Position numbers and translations under genes: made by a program | Assembly: GCA_963704875.1 (NCBI GenBank) | Contig: CAVPIA010000008.1 | Span: forward strand, 1,736,001 to 1,800,000 | Source: CAMYOC01 sp963704875 | GTDB lineage: Bacteria > Pseudomonadota > Gammaproteobacteria > Steroidobacterales > XN24 | DNA length: 64,000 nt | Reading direction: 5' to 3' | Shown here: piece after piece, positions 27,380 through 36,107 of the stretch | How positions within the stretch are numbered: the stretch's first letter is position 1 | Layout of the letters: the number at the start of each line of letters is the position of its first letter | Notes under the pieces: generated by a model | Databases searched by the model: none | Told to the model about the DNA's origin: nothing | What the model saw: only the letters and a program-made list of their open reading frames with translations

Positions 27380-28723
27380 ATGGGCGAAGCGCGACAGGTG
27401 TGTCTGGCCGACAGTCGTGGGCGGCGAACCACCCTGCTGTGTCTGCTGTATTTCTGCCAGGGCTTCCCCTGGGGATTTGCCACTATCGCCTTGCTGGCCA
27501 CGCTGAGCCAGGCCGGCCACGGTAAGGCTGAGACGGCTACTGTGGTCGCGCTGGCAATTCTGCCGTGGACCTTCAAGTTCGTATTCGGTCCGCTGATCGA
27601 CTCGGTGCGCATGCCTTCGCTTGGCGTGCGCCGGCCGTGGATCGCGATCGCGCAGTTTTTCATGGCGCTGACGCTGCTGTCGGCGGCCACCTCCGGGGCC
27701 ATGGATAGCAACGCCACGGTGACCTATCTGGCCTGGGTGTTCTTCGTCCACAATTGCTTCGCCGCGCTGCAGGATGTTGCCACCGATTCGCTGGCGGTTG
27801 ATTTGCTGGACGACAATGAGCGAGGCCGGGTCAACGGCTTCATGTGGGGATCGAAGCTCCTCGGGATTGCGTTCGGCGGCGCCGGCATGGCCACGGTCAT
27901 CGCGCACACTGATCTGAAGACCGCGGTGTTGATCCAGGCTGGGATAACGCTGGCAGTACTGGGGCTGGTGATCGTCTGGCGCGAGCGCGCCGGAGAACGG
28001 CGGTTTCCGTGGTCCGCGGGCAGCGCCCAGGGCGTCGCTGCGGCCAGCGATTTTGGTGTGATGATCACCGCACGCGAGCTGGTGCGGGCGATGTCGAATC
28101 GGACCACGGCGACATTGGCGCTTGTCGCCGCCACCTACGCTATCGCCGAGGGTCTCTATGACCCACTTACCGTGGAATTTTTTGTCCAGGAGCTCGGCTG
28201 GACCGCCGATCGTTTCGCCAGGGCGCAGGGCACATGGGGCGTTCTTGCCGAATTGTGTGGGGCGATATTGGGCGGGTACCTGGGCGACCGTTTCGGGCGT
28301 AGACGGATCGCGGCCCTTGGTCTGGCGATAGTGATGCTCGTGCTGCTTTCCTTCGGCCTGACTGCGCAGTCCTGGCACACTCCCGACTATATGCATATCC
28401 TGCTGCTGCCGGCGTTCAAGGGCACGATGGCCTTTACCACGGTCAGCCTGTTCTCTTTGTTTATGAAGGTGTCATGGACCCGTGCGGCGGCGACGCAGTT
28501 CACGCTGTATATGGCCATGGGGAATGTCGGCTACGCGTTTGGCGCGAAGCTCAACACCTGGCTGGAGGCGGCGGGCCTCACTCTGACTATGGCTGATTTC
28601 TACCTGGTCGCCGGGTCGCTGCCCCTGATCGCGATGGCCATGCTGGTCGGTCTGGATCCCGACGCGGTAGAGGCGCGGAAATTGCAGGAGAATCGGCAAC
28701 TTGCGATGGCCGCGGCCAGCTGA
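27380..28723 (+). CDS. MFS transporter of the AmpG/PAT type
   Basis: 447 residues from the ATG at 27380 (GGAG 8 bp upstream); the frame is open further up but without a ribosome site. Twelve membrane segments. The YFCQGFPWGFATIAL opening of helix 1 and the conserved GPLIDS and DVATDSLAVDLL segments match AmpG muropeptide permeases and the related acetyl-CoA (PAT) transporters. It also resembles other MFS members of that clade, so the substrate (anhydromuropeptide or other) is not certain. Single gene, convergent with the nuclease-fold gene. Confidence 0.88.
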   Translation: MGEARQVCLADSRGRRTTLLCLLYFCQGFPWGFATIALLATLSQAGHGKAETATVVALAILPWTFKFVFGPLIDSVRMPSLGVRRPWIAIAQFFMALTLLSAATSGAMDSNATVTYLAWVFFVHNCFAALQDVATDSLAVDLLDDNERGRVNGFMWGSKLLGIAFGGAGMATVIAHTDLKTAVLIQAGITLAVLGLVIVWRERAGERRFPWSAGSAQGVAAASDFGVMITARELVRAMSNRTTATLALVAATYAIAEGLYDPLTVEFFVQELGWTADRFARAQGTWGVLAELCGAILGGYLGDRFGRRRIAALGLAIVMLVLLSFGLTAQSWHTPDYMHILLLPAFKGTMAFTTVSLFSLFMKVSWTRAAATQFTLYMAMGNVGYAFGAKLNTWLEAAGLTLTMADFYLVAGSLPLIAMAMLVGLDPDAVEARKLQENRQLAMAAAS

Positions 28724-28846
28724 GCAAGCCGCGGCCGGGCGTCTGCGCCGGGTTTCTCTCCATCCCCTGTCGTCGCCGATGGATTCGCTACGGGAAGATA
28801 AGCTACGGGAGGATTTGCCACAGGCTCAGTGGTGACTTTGTGGCGA

Positions 28847-29476
28847 CTATTGGCCCGCAGTCTCCGGCACCTCGAACCCGGCTTCACGCAGGCCCTGCCA
28901 CGCGGCGTCATTCAAAGCACAATCCCAGTGTCGCAATTCCGGATTCCACTGGTTGTCGTCATAGGGGATCGCCACGCCCATCTCGAGTAACAAGGTGCTC
29001 ATATCTACGCGGCCGGCCTGCAGCAGTCCAACCCAGGCCTTGATCTCGCGACCCTCACGCACCTCACGGGTCTTCAACTGCTTGCCGCGGACAAATTTGC
29101 GGACAAAGTCCCTGACCGCAATGCCGATCTCCCGCTCACATGCCTGGTCAGTCGGCGTGGCCGAGGGGGTGGTGACGTTCGACAGTGCGAACCTGCCGTT
29201 GCTTTGTGCGCCCGGTCCTTCGCGCCAGCGCAGGTTGTAGCGCCAGCCATCGATTACCCGATCCATGTCGACTCTGAACGGACCCTGCAGCGCCAGGGGT
29301 CGCGCTCTTGGCTGATCCTGTTCAGCGCCCCCGGTCTCTGCCGCGGGTTCAGCGCCTGGTGACGGCTGAGCCTCTGCGGCAACGGAGAAAGCCAACATTG
29401 CAGCGACCAGGACGGCAACCAGAGCAGAGAACAACATCGGGCCAATGCGTGGGGCAAGAATCGGGTTTGTGATCAT
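28847..29476 (-). CDS. Exported SNase-fold protein, probably degenerate
   Basis: 209 residues from the ATG at 29476; the longer frame to 29722 lacks a plausible start. N-terminal signal peptide (about 12-35), a Pro/Ala/Glu-rich linker, then a staphylococcal-nuclease-like domain (about 65-195): RVIDGWRY corresponds to the RVIDGDT strand and VRDFVRKFVRGKQLKTREV to the helix and strand before the active-site Arg. The expected APE and DRYGR catalytic motifs read TPSA and EGREIK here, so nuclease activity is doubtful. Weak Shine-Dalgarno. Stands between the MFS gene and the CHAT operon. Confidence 0.72.
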   Translation of the reverse strand: MITNPILAPRIGPMLFSALVAVLVAAMLAFSVAAEAQPSPGAEPAAETGGAEQDQPRARPLALQGPFRVDMDRVIDGWRYNLRWREGPGAQSNGRFALSNVTTPSATPTDQACEREIGIAVRDFVRKFVRGKQLKTREVREGREIKAWVGLLQAGRVDMSTLLLEMGVAIPYDDNQWNPELRHWDCALNDAAWQGLREAGFEVPETAGQ

Positions 29477-29897
29477 CCGCGGAGTATAAATTGCAGGACG
29501 CTCCCGGGCCAGATGACGGGTCGGCAAGCACAAGCAAAGTGGCAATGGGTGGCGCGACAGGTCACTGCCCTGGCAAGCGAAATCTGGTTCACGCAATTGC
29601 ACAGTCTGTGCATGTTTGCGCCGTGAGCCTTCGTCATTGAAGCCGAATCTCATCCTCTGCAGAATGCCGACGCCGATGATCGGAAAAGCGCTCGCCACCC
29701 TCACGGCTGGTGCGAAAACCATTCGTTTTCCATGGCTTACACAATTTGCACCCGGAACGACGATTGGCAGGGCGCCGCCTCTTGTGGTTCATGATGCCTG
29801 CCTCCGGTCGCGACCAATAGCGTTCTCGTTGCAATGCTACGCGCAGGTTTCTGCTCTACGCCAGGTTTTCGACGCGGCGAACGGTGTTTTGGTTCAA
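29477..29897. other. Gene-free spacer downstream of the CHAT operon
   Basis: 421 bp between the CHAT stop and the SNase-like start, both on the minus strand. I find no ORF with a ribosome site and no clear hairpin plus U-run. It must hold the SNase-like promoter; a TATACT-like hexamer lies just upstream of that start (about 29484-29489) but without a convincing -35. Confidence 0.5.
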
Positions 29898-32765
29898 TCA
29901 CAGCGTCGCGCCACCGTCCCCAAGAAAGACAAACGGCAGCCAGTATCCCGGGTGTCGCAGCGTCGGCGGCGCGTCGTCCCGTAATTTGATCTTGGCGTCG
30001 CGTAACGCCTGGTTAAACGATGCACCGCTGCGCAGCCGGCTGACGAAATCCGGGATCATTCGCTGCGCCGCATCGCTGGCGACTTCCCATTGTGTCGCAA
30101 CAACGCCCTTGGCGCCGGCCAGGCGGAAGGCCTGATAAAAACCGGACAATGAATCGAAGTAGATCGAGCCATTGCCTGCCCGCGCCGTATCGCAGGCAGA
30201 CAGGACCACGATCGGTCGCCCACCCAGACCCATGGCGGAAATATCCGACGTACTCAGGAATGCGCTGCGTCCCTGGTCCGGCGGTCCCAGCAATAACGCC
30301 GGCTCCAACAGTCCCACGGTTTCCAACCTCTCCCCGGGCACCCCGTGCGTCGCAAATGCGACCACATCCCAGGGCTTGCCCGCATGCTGGGCTACGGTCG
30401 CCACCCGGGCGTCGGGACCAAACAGCATCGTGGCATTCACCGGGTGCAGCGCGTCGCGCAACGCAGTCAATTCTGCGACCGTCTCCGGTAGCGGTGCCAG
30501 GATCAGAGCGCCGCGATTGTCATTGCCGGCACTACGGAACTTCCTCCCGGAATCCCTGGGCGGGCACTCGCCCCGGGAGAGGCAGCTCACCTCGTCCAGT
30601 GACGACTGCGGGGCGCCGATGGCCAGCACGGACAAAACCTCATCTCGCCTTGACGCCGGAATCTGGTGTGACTCGACCATGTCGGTCAGGCTGGCATTGA
30701 GCGTCACCGTGAAACGTTCGAACAGCAAAGTCCCGCTGTCGTCGGTATACACCTCGGGAGACAAGCCGGCCAGCGCGTCCGGTCCTATCCAGACGATCTT
30801 GTCGATGGCTTCAAGATCCGGTTCCAGCGGTGCGATTGTCAGCTTATAGAGTTCATGCGATGCCTCTGCGTCGAAGATCCCGTAACCGCCACCCGGCTGC
30901 GGGGTCAGGCTCTCGATCATGCGGTTGACGAGATCACGCACTCTCGCTTCTGAGTCCCTCGTGTGCACAAAGCGGGTTCTGTTTCCAGTGACCAGGAAAC
31001 TCAGATAATCATCGTCAACCCTGGCTATGTAGATCACGGCCTCATGAGGACGCAATACGCCGCGTATATCGGCAAGCCTGGGAGGCTGCCCGGCCAGGAT
31101 CTGCCGCGCGGCGGGCATCCTGTCAAACAACTCCTCGAGCACCTGGTGGCGATTGTTGAACGCTCGCGCAGCATCCCGATAACGCACGTGGATCTGATCG
31201 ACCTGGGCTCTGCTCAGCGGTTTGTCATCTACCTGGACGCTGCGGATGTAGTCCAGCAGCTGCATCATCTCAGCCTCGAAACCGAACAACAGGCGCTGTG
31301 CTTCCGCTGCCAGTTGTTGTGTGCGGCGGCTGTTGGCTGCCGCGCGGATCTTCTGCCAGCGCAGGGAGAGATCGGTGAGACTCAGAAATGTCGCCTGCAC
31401 AGCGAACATGGCCAGATCGAAAAATACCGGGTCGCCGGTGCGTTGATACAGCACCAGCGCGATGGCAATGTCCTCGGTCTTGGCGTATTTCCACAGGTCG
31501 CGGTATCCGGGGTTGTAGGCGCGCAGCAGCATGGACGCCATGCCATCCGCAGCAGCCAGTATCGTCTCGGTGATCATCGGTTGGATGTCCAGAGGCACAT
31601 CCTCAGCCACTTTCATCTGTCGCAGAAGATCGATGCGATGCCGGCCGACGATTTTGCGGTAATCCTGGGTCTGGTAATTCAGGAACAGAAAACGCTTGGT
31701 GTAAGTATTCGCTTGCGGATCGTATGCCAGTTGAGCTTCCAGGTCTCTCACTTCGCTGTGGATCAGTTCCGCCGCCTCCATGGTGCGTACCGCCGCATCG
31801 TATTCCTGCGCGGTGAAGTGCTCTGGAACCAGATTGATATAGGTTTCAGTCGCCCAGTGCGTGATCCGGTCCACGTGATCCACGGGCAGCATCTCCGCGG
31901 CACGACGGCCGGGCAATGGGCGTGAGAAGATCTGCCGCAACAATTCCAGTTGAATCGCGGCGTCTGCATCAATAAGTGTGCGCATGCGGGAGAACAGCAA
32001 CACCTCTATCGCCATGCGGTCTGTCCCTGAAGAAGCCAGGGCCAGATCGCCCAGGCGGATGAATTCGCGAGGGTCCTGCTCGGCAGCGGCGAGGGCAGCG
32101 TAGGCGTAGAGGAAAGCAGCGCGTAGACGGTCGCTGGACGCAACCGAGGCGGCGCGTCGTTCACCCATGGCCGATATCCGCCGGCGTGCGTCCGCGGCCG
32201 GCCAGAATTGCCCGCTGCTCATTGCCCGCATCAGCGGCAGGTCAAAGATCGCGTCTGGCCCGGCGTAGCGATCGTACTCCGCCTGGAAGGTCCGGGCCGC
32301 GGCATCGAAATCGACCTCGACCCGTTCGAAACGCGTCGCCGCGGCGCAGAGGTAACCGAGATTCTTGCCGTCAGACTGATCGTTGATCTGGGTGGACAGC
32401 AACTCCAGGGTTTCGCTCAGGCTTCGGCTACGCAGCTTGTCCCGGCCCTTGTAAGCTGCGTGATAGTCGAGTTTTCCGAAAACATCGATCACCGCATTTC
32501 GGGTATCGCGCTCGACGTCGCGCCTGATGACCTGCTGGGCGGCGTTGCCGGTGGCCAGATCCGCATAATCCAGACAGGGAACAAAAAAATCATAGGCCAG
32601 CGCCTGGTTGATCGGGTAGGCGCTGGTCACCTGCACCTGCGACAGTGCACGCAAACCCCTGACCACGTTGATGTCGGCATTCACATCCTCACGCAGCGGG
32701 GCCGACGACGCAGGGGTGGCGGCGGCCAGACAGACCACAGCGCACAACACAAGCGTGATTCTCAT
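29898..32765 (-). CDS. Exported CHAT-domain protease (caspase-like fold)
   Basis: 955 residues. A signal peptide covers about 1-21 (cleavage near ASSAPL). Residues about 25-600 are almost all helical and may be TPR-like, though repeats are not obvious by eye. The CHAT (caspase HetF Associated with TPRs) domain fills about 640-950, with the catalytic His in VAFATHGVPGE (His807) and Cys in VLSACDTARAG (Cys858), spaced as in caspase-like peptidases. Known CHAT proteases are mostly cytoplasmic and activated by a partner; a signal peptide here implies a periplasmic enzyme. Last gene of a three-gene operon; its ATG overlaps the stop of the FecR-like gene (ATGA). Substrate and trigger unknown. Confidence 0.9.
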   Translation of the reverse strand: MRITLVLCAVVCLAAATPASSAPLREDVNADINVVRGLRALSQVQVTSAYPINQALAYDFFVPCLDYADLATGNAAQQVIRRDVERDTRNAVIDVFGKLDYHAAYKGRDKLRSRSLSETLELLSTQINDQSDGKNLGYLCAAATRFERVEVDFDAAARTFQAEYDRYAGPDAIFDLPLMRAMSSGQFWPAADARRRISAMGERRAASVASSDRLRAAFLYAYAALAAAEQDPREFIRLGDLALASSGTDRMAIEVLLFSRMRTLIDADAAIQLELLRQIFSRPLPGRRAAEMLPVDHVDRITHWATETYINLVPEHFTAQEYDAAVRTMEAAELIHSEVRDLEAQLAYDPQANTYTKRFLFLNYQTQDYRKIVGRHRIDLLRQMKVAEDVPLDIQPMITETILAAADGMASMLLRAYNPGYRDLWKYAKTEDIAIALVLYQRTGDPVFFDLAMFAVQATFLSLTDLSLRWQKIRAAANSRRTQQLAAEAQRLLFGFEAEMMQLLDYIRSVQVDDKPLSRAQVDQIHVRYRDAARAFNNRHQVLEELFDRMPAARQILAGQPPRLADIRGVLRPHEAVIYIARVDDDYLSFLVTGNRTRFVHTRDSEARVRDLVNRMIESLTPQPGGGYGIFDAEASHELYKLTIAPLEPDLEAIDKIVWIGPDALAGLSPEVYTDDSGTLLFERFTVTLNASLTDMVESHQIPASRRDEVLSVLAIGAPQSSLDEVSCLSRGECPPRDSGRKFRSAGNDNRGALILAPLPETVAELTALRDALHPVNATMLFGPDARVATVAQHAGKPWDVVAFATHGVPGERLETVGLLEPALLLGPPDQGRSAFLSTSDISAMGLGGRPIVVLSACDTARAGNGSIYFDSLSGFYQAFRLAGAKGVVATQWEVASDAAQRMIPDFVSRLRSGASFNQALRDAKIKLRDDAPPTLRHPGYWLPFVFLGDGGATL

Positions 32766-33628
32766 AAGGCCGAAATCTCTTCGATCAAGGTCGCGCGATC
32801 GATGTCATCAGGAGACAGCTCGACCACGCCCTGGATCGCCTCGAATTTCCAGCGACCGTCGTCCTGAGCGGCCAGTTCCAGCAACTGGATTGCCTGGCCA
32901 ATCGTGCCCGACTCCGGATCCACCGTATTCACCGGCGGGGCGACATCGACCGCGTTAATGATCCCCTCGGATGTACGCCCATCAGCGCTGCGTACGATCA
33001 GCCGGTATTCGCGGCCAGCCTGAAAATCAACGTCGTCGATGAACGCAAAATCGCCGTCGGTCCCGCCGGTCGCTACCACGGCGCCATCCGGCACTCGCTC
33101 TATCTGGTACGACATCCCGTCCAGATCCAGACTCCAGCGCGCAATCAATGAGCGCTTGCCGGCGACCAGCAGTTGGGTTGGCTGCCCGGGACCGAAACCG
33201 AACAACACCAGGGGCGCGTCATCGCCCTCACCGCGGGTGACTAGATTGCGCCGGGACAACTGGTTATTACGAAAGACCTTGTCGGAGACGGCCTGCATCA
33301 TGCTGCTGAACAGACCGCGCTCCTCGGGTGGCGCTTCGATTCTCAACGACCTGGTCTTATTCACCATGACGTCATCGCCGCCAAATAGCTTCACCTGGAC
33401 CGTCATATTGGGCGACGCCACTGTGAGTTCATCGCCTTCATACAGGGGCATCATGAAGGCGACTTCCTCGTCACGGCCGTTGCCCACTACCCTGGCGCTG
33501 CCGCCCTTTGCAGGGTCGATCCGGGTCACCATGGCTGCGGCCTGCTCTGCCGACATGGCCAGTTGCGATCCCGTCATGACCAACACTGCAGACCCGATCA
33601 GGCTCAATGAGAATTTTTCAGATCTCAT
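32762..33628 (-). CDS. Exported FecR-like protein in the CHASE2-CHAT operon
   Basis: 288 residues from the ATG at 33628, which has GGAGG 7 bp upstream and overlaps the CHASE2 stop (ATGA). A signal peptide covers about 1-27. Residues about 33-100 (ARVVGNGR, LYEGDELTVASPNMTVQVKL, a final strand SLRIEAPP) look like the FecR beta-helical domain found in periplasmic adaptor proteins. The middle and C-terminal part (about 135-235) is beta-rich, Ig-like, with alternating hydrophobic strands, and the end is helical. I know no characterised homologue; the FecR-like call is by pattern only. Position between sensor and protease suggests an adaptor or regulator of the CHAT enzyme. Confidence 0.75.
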   Translation of the reverse strand: MRSEKFSLSLIGSAVLVMTGSQLAMSAEQAAAMVTRIDPAKGGSARVVGNGRDEEVAFMMPLYEGDELTVASPNMTVQVKLFGGDDVMVNKTRSLRIEAPPEERGLFSSMMQAVSDKVFRNNQLSRRNLVTRGEGDDAPLVLFGFGPGQPTQLLVAGKRSLIARWSLDLDGMSYQIERVPDGAVVATGGTDGDFAFIDDVDFQAGREYRLIVRSADGRTSEGIINAVDVAPPVNTVDPESGTIGQAIQLLELAAQDDGRWKFEAIQGVVELSPDDIDRATLIEEISAL

Positions 33629-35037
33629 GCGTCGTCCTCCAGTCGCTCCTGTTCCCAGGGTGTGGTGATCCACTCATTGAATGCGATGATCGCGGCCACG
33701 GTGGTGGCGCCCAGACTCGCCGCGATCAGTCCGTTCCAGGCGCTGGTGCCGAAGGAGAAGTAGTAATAGACGAGGATCAGCACATCGGCTGCCGCAAAGG
33801 CCAGCCACTGCACTACCGCGGGGTTGAATATCCCGTTCAGCGGCTTGAACAGCCATGGACGATCGTCATGAGAGCGGATCCAGTGTCGAAACCTGGTCGC
33901 GAGCAGCCACGCAAGCCAGATCACAAACGCTGCGGCAAGCAGGATCAAAACCTGAATCAGCCTGGGCGCGGGGATCGGCGGGCCGGAGTTGATCAGGGCG
34001 CGTCCGGCGTTGCCGAGAATCACTGAACCAGCCATAAACCCGACGGGGGTGGCATGTTCATCACGCGAAAAGTCATTAGCAGCCGATACCAGCACGATGC
34101 GATCCCGCACCAGCCCGGCCAGGTCAGCCGGGCTGGCCTGTTCGCCACAGGCGGCCGGGTTGATTCTGCAGTAGCCGATTGTCATCAGGCGGGGAAACCC
34201 GTCGGCCGCAAACTGACCGCTCTGCCCTGCATCTGCGCTCAGCGCGTCGACGCTGGTCTGGTATTCGATGATGCCGCTTTGCGGCACCCTGGCGATATCG
34301 GACAATAATGCGAGCTCGGGCAGGTTCTTTCCGTCGCAAACTGCAGCGGACGCGCCGAAGCCAGCGGCCACGGCCGCTGATGTCCCGGCCGCGGACTCGC
34401 TGGTGTTGCGAGCCCAGATATACACCGCCACCGATGGCAGCAGCATGACGCCCTCGGCTTGCTGTTCACCGACGCAGGTCCAGTACTCATAATTGCGAAT
34501 TACACCGTCGCTGTCGGCGAAAGTGCCGACGCCTGCCCAGCGGATGTTGGGGCTTGACCGGACCACCTCGTCGATGCGGATAAACGCAGTCTGATCCCGA
34601 TATGGCACCTCGTACATCGGATAGGCGAGCGTCAGCAATGCGGCCTGCGGATCGCCGCTCCAGTCATTGAGATATTGTGCGAGTTCATCGACTGCTTCGA
34701 TGTCCGGGCGGGTGGCGAGGTCGATATCCAGCACCACGGCCTGAACGCTGTGGCGGGCGACTTCCAACATATCCCGAATGACGGGGATCGGCACGCGTGT
34801 CGGCAGGTCCAGCGCATCCAGCGCCTCGTTGTCGAATATCAGATGCACAAGGCCTGGCGCCTCGTCTGGCCTGGCGTCAACGGTGAGTGAGAGGTAGAAG
34901 TCGCGGAATTGCTGGTCAAAGACGGGCACGATTGTGTTGCGTAGCCAGCCGAGCGAGACCGCGGCCCATATCGCCAGTGCGATGAGGGCGGAAACCAGAA
35001 AGCGTGCCTGGCCGCGATAATCCCTGGTCGTGTCCAT
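33625..35037 (-). CDS. CHASE2-domain membrane sensor without output domain
   Basis: 470 residues. One N-terminal membrane helix (about 12-32), an extracytoplasmic CHASE2 domain (about 35-350) with the characteristic D-E-H-x-T-P-x-G segment near 326-333, then three membrane helices (about 361-381, 408-430, 434-454) and only a 16-residue tail. Four cysteines (188, 234, 290, 297) in the periplasmic part could form disulfides. CHASE2 normally feeds a kinase or cyclase in the cytoplasm; here there is none, so signal output presumably goes through the two coupled genes. First gene of the operon; weak Shine-Dalgarno (AGG). Confidence 0.9.
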   Translation of the reverse strand: MDTTRDYRGQARFLVSALIALAIWAAVSLGWLRNTIVPVFDQQFRDFYLSLTVDARPDEAPGLVHLIFDNEALDALDLPTRVPIPVIRDMLEVARHSVQAVVLDIDLATRPDIEAVDELAQYLNDWSGDPQAALLTLAYPMYEVPYRDQTAFIRIDEVVRSSPNIRWAGVGTFADSDGVIRNYEYWTCVGEQQAEGVMLLPSVAVYIWARNTSESAAGTSAAVAAGFGASAAVCDGKNLPELALLSDIARVPQSGIIEYQTSVDALSADAGQSGQFAADGFPRLMTIGYCRINPAACGEQASPADLAGLVRDRIVLVSAANDFSRDEHATPVGFMAGSVILGNAGRALINSGPPIPAPRLIQVLILLAAAFVIWLAWLLATRFRHWIRSHDDRPWLFKPLNGIFNPAVVQWLAFAAADVLILVYYYFSFGTSAWNGLIAASLGATTVAAIIAFNEWITTPWEQERLEDDA

Positions 35038-35101
35038 AGTGCCTATTGCGCTCCGGCATCCTCCACACAGAGTGACAAGCGCAGGATCAGCCAGTCAGTC
35101 C

Positions 35102-35215
35102 TTACGCGGCTTTGACCTGATGCGCTTTCTTCGGGAAAGAGAGGGCCAGAAAGACAGCCATGCATGCGGCGGACGCAGGCGAAACCTGTCTTCCGGCGAT
35201 CGCGAGTGCGTGCAT
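35102..35215 (-). CDS. Candidate 37-residue small protein ahead of the CHASE2 operon
   Basis: An ATG at 35215 follows a very strong ribosome site (AGGGGGAG, 6 bp spacing) and opens 37 codons to TAA at 35102. The product has a hydrophobic run, ACMAVFLALSF, and a basic end, PKKAHQVKAA. It lies on the same strand, 64 bp upstream of the CHASE2 gene. The strong ribosome site is the main evidence; no homologue is known to me. It could be a leader peptide, a small membrane protein of the system, or an unrelated short gene. An 11-bp direct repeat (CTGGGTAAGGA) lies just upstream (about 35253-35282). Confidence 0.4.
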   Translation of the reverse strand: MHALAIAGRQVSPASAACMAVFLALSFPKKAHQVKAA

Positions 35216-35495
35216 ATTCAGCTCCCCCTTGTGTTATGAACGGATCGCTACTTCCTTTCCTTACCCAGCCTGTCCTTACCCAGCATGATTGCACGCGGTT
35301 GAACCTGCGCTGAACGGTCTGGAGATTTCATATTAGTTGCCGCGGGTGCAGCCGCAAACTTGCGCTGCAACATGGGAAATCAATCAGATAACGGGAAACA
35401 AGGCAGCAAGTCCGCATCCGGCCGGAGTGCCTCTAAAACCAACCTGCTGCAAGGAAGATCGAGTTCGATGTCGCAAGCGCCGCAGTTTGTCGATT
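35216..35495. other. Spacer between the small ORF and the cupin-like gene
   Basis: 280 bp, part of a 458-bp stretch with no large gene between the CHASE2 start and the cupin-like stop. It probably carries the promoter of the CHASE2-CHAT operon and contains the direct repeat CTGGGTAAGGA twice near 35253-35282. No other gene or clear terminator seen. Confidence 0.5.
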
Positions 35496-36050
35496 TCACA
35501 AGCGTGATTGGCCTTGCTGCATGCGTTCGTTCTCGCGCTCGAAAATCGCCTTGATGACCTCTCCGTCGGAGGCTTCCTCCTCCAGCGTCTCCGGGTTCCA
35601 CTGGCTGCGCGAGGTATCAAAAAAATCGCCACCGTAGATGTGCAGGCCGCCGGTAAAACGCAACAATGGATTGGTGACTGAATGGATCGCGTCTACCGGC
35701 AGTGCTGCCACGTCGCCTTCGAACAGCGCGTTGACCCCGACCGCATCGATGCCGTCTGCTGTCCGGCGCCAGAAGATATTGTCCTCGCGTCCGGTGTAGA
35801 TGCCGATCAGCGCCCACATCAGATGGTTATGCGGCATCAGATTCATCTGCGGCGTCCACGTCGCGCTGAATATGGTCAGCGTGTCGGAGCGATGCAGCGT
35901 ATTGATACCGGCGCGCTCGGGTTTTCCAATCGCGGACAGCATGGCGCCCGGATCTGACATTGCCTGGGCCAAAACCTCTTTCACCGCCGCCTGGGAATCC
36001 GCCTCCCGGTGAGCAGTCACACAATCCGCGACAAAACGTTGGATGTCCAT
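35496..36050 (-). CDS. Cupin-fold metal-dependent enzyme (cysteine-dioxygenase-like)
   Basis: 184 residues. The metal motif MPHNHLMWALIGIYTGRED near residue 72 and the later IHSV (His about 121) match the double-stranded beta-helix family of predicted metal-dependent enzymes distantly related to cysteine dioxygenase. Such proteins bind Fe or another metal through three His; substrate unknown. AGGAGCAG upstream gives a strong ribosome site. It may be cotranscribed with the Mg2+ operon just upstream (57 bp after the MgtE stop). Confidence 0.82.
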   Translation of the reverse strand: MDIQRFVADCVTAHREADSQAAVKEVLAQAMSDPGAMLSAIGKPERAGINTLHRSDTLTIFSATWTPQMNLMPHNHLMWALIGIYTGREDNIFWRRTADGIDAVGVNALFEGDVAALPVDAIHSVTNPLLRFTGGLHIYGGDFFDTSRSQWNPETLEEEASDGEVIKAIFERENERMQQGQSRL

Positions 36051-36107
36051 AGTCTGCTCCTGCTCCTGCTCTTGCTGTTGCCCATGTTGTTGCTTTGGCG
36101 TTTCCGC

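Noticed and set aside
29634..29834. Possible short gene between the CHAT and SNase-like genes
   Set aside because: Very basic, no ribosome site, no similarity to any protein pattern I know.
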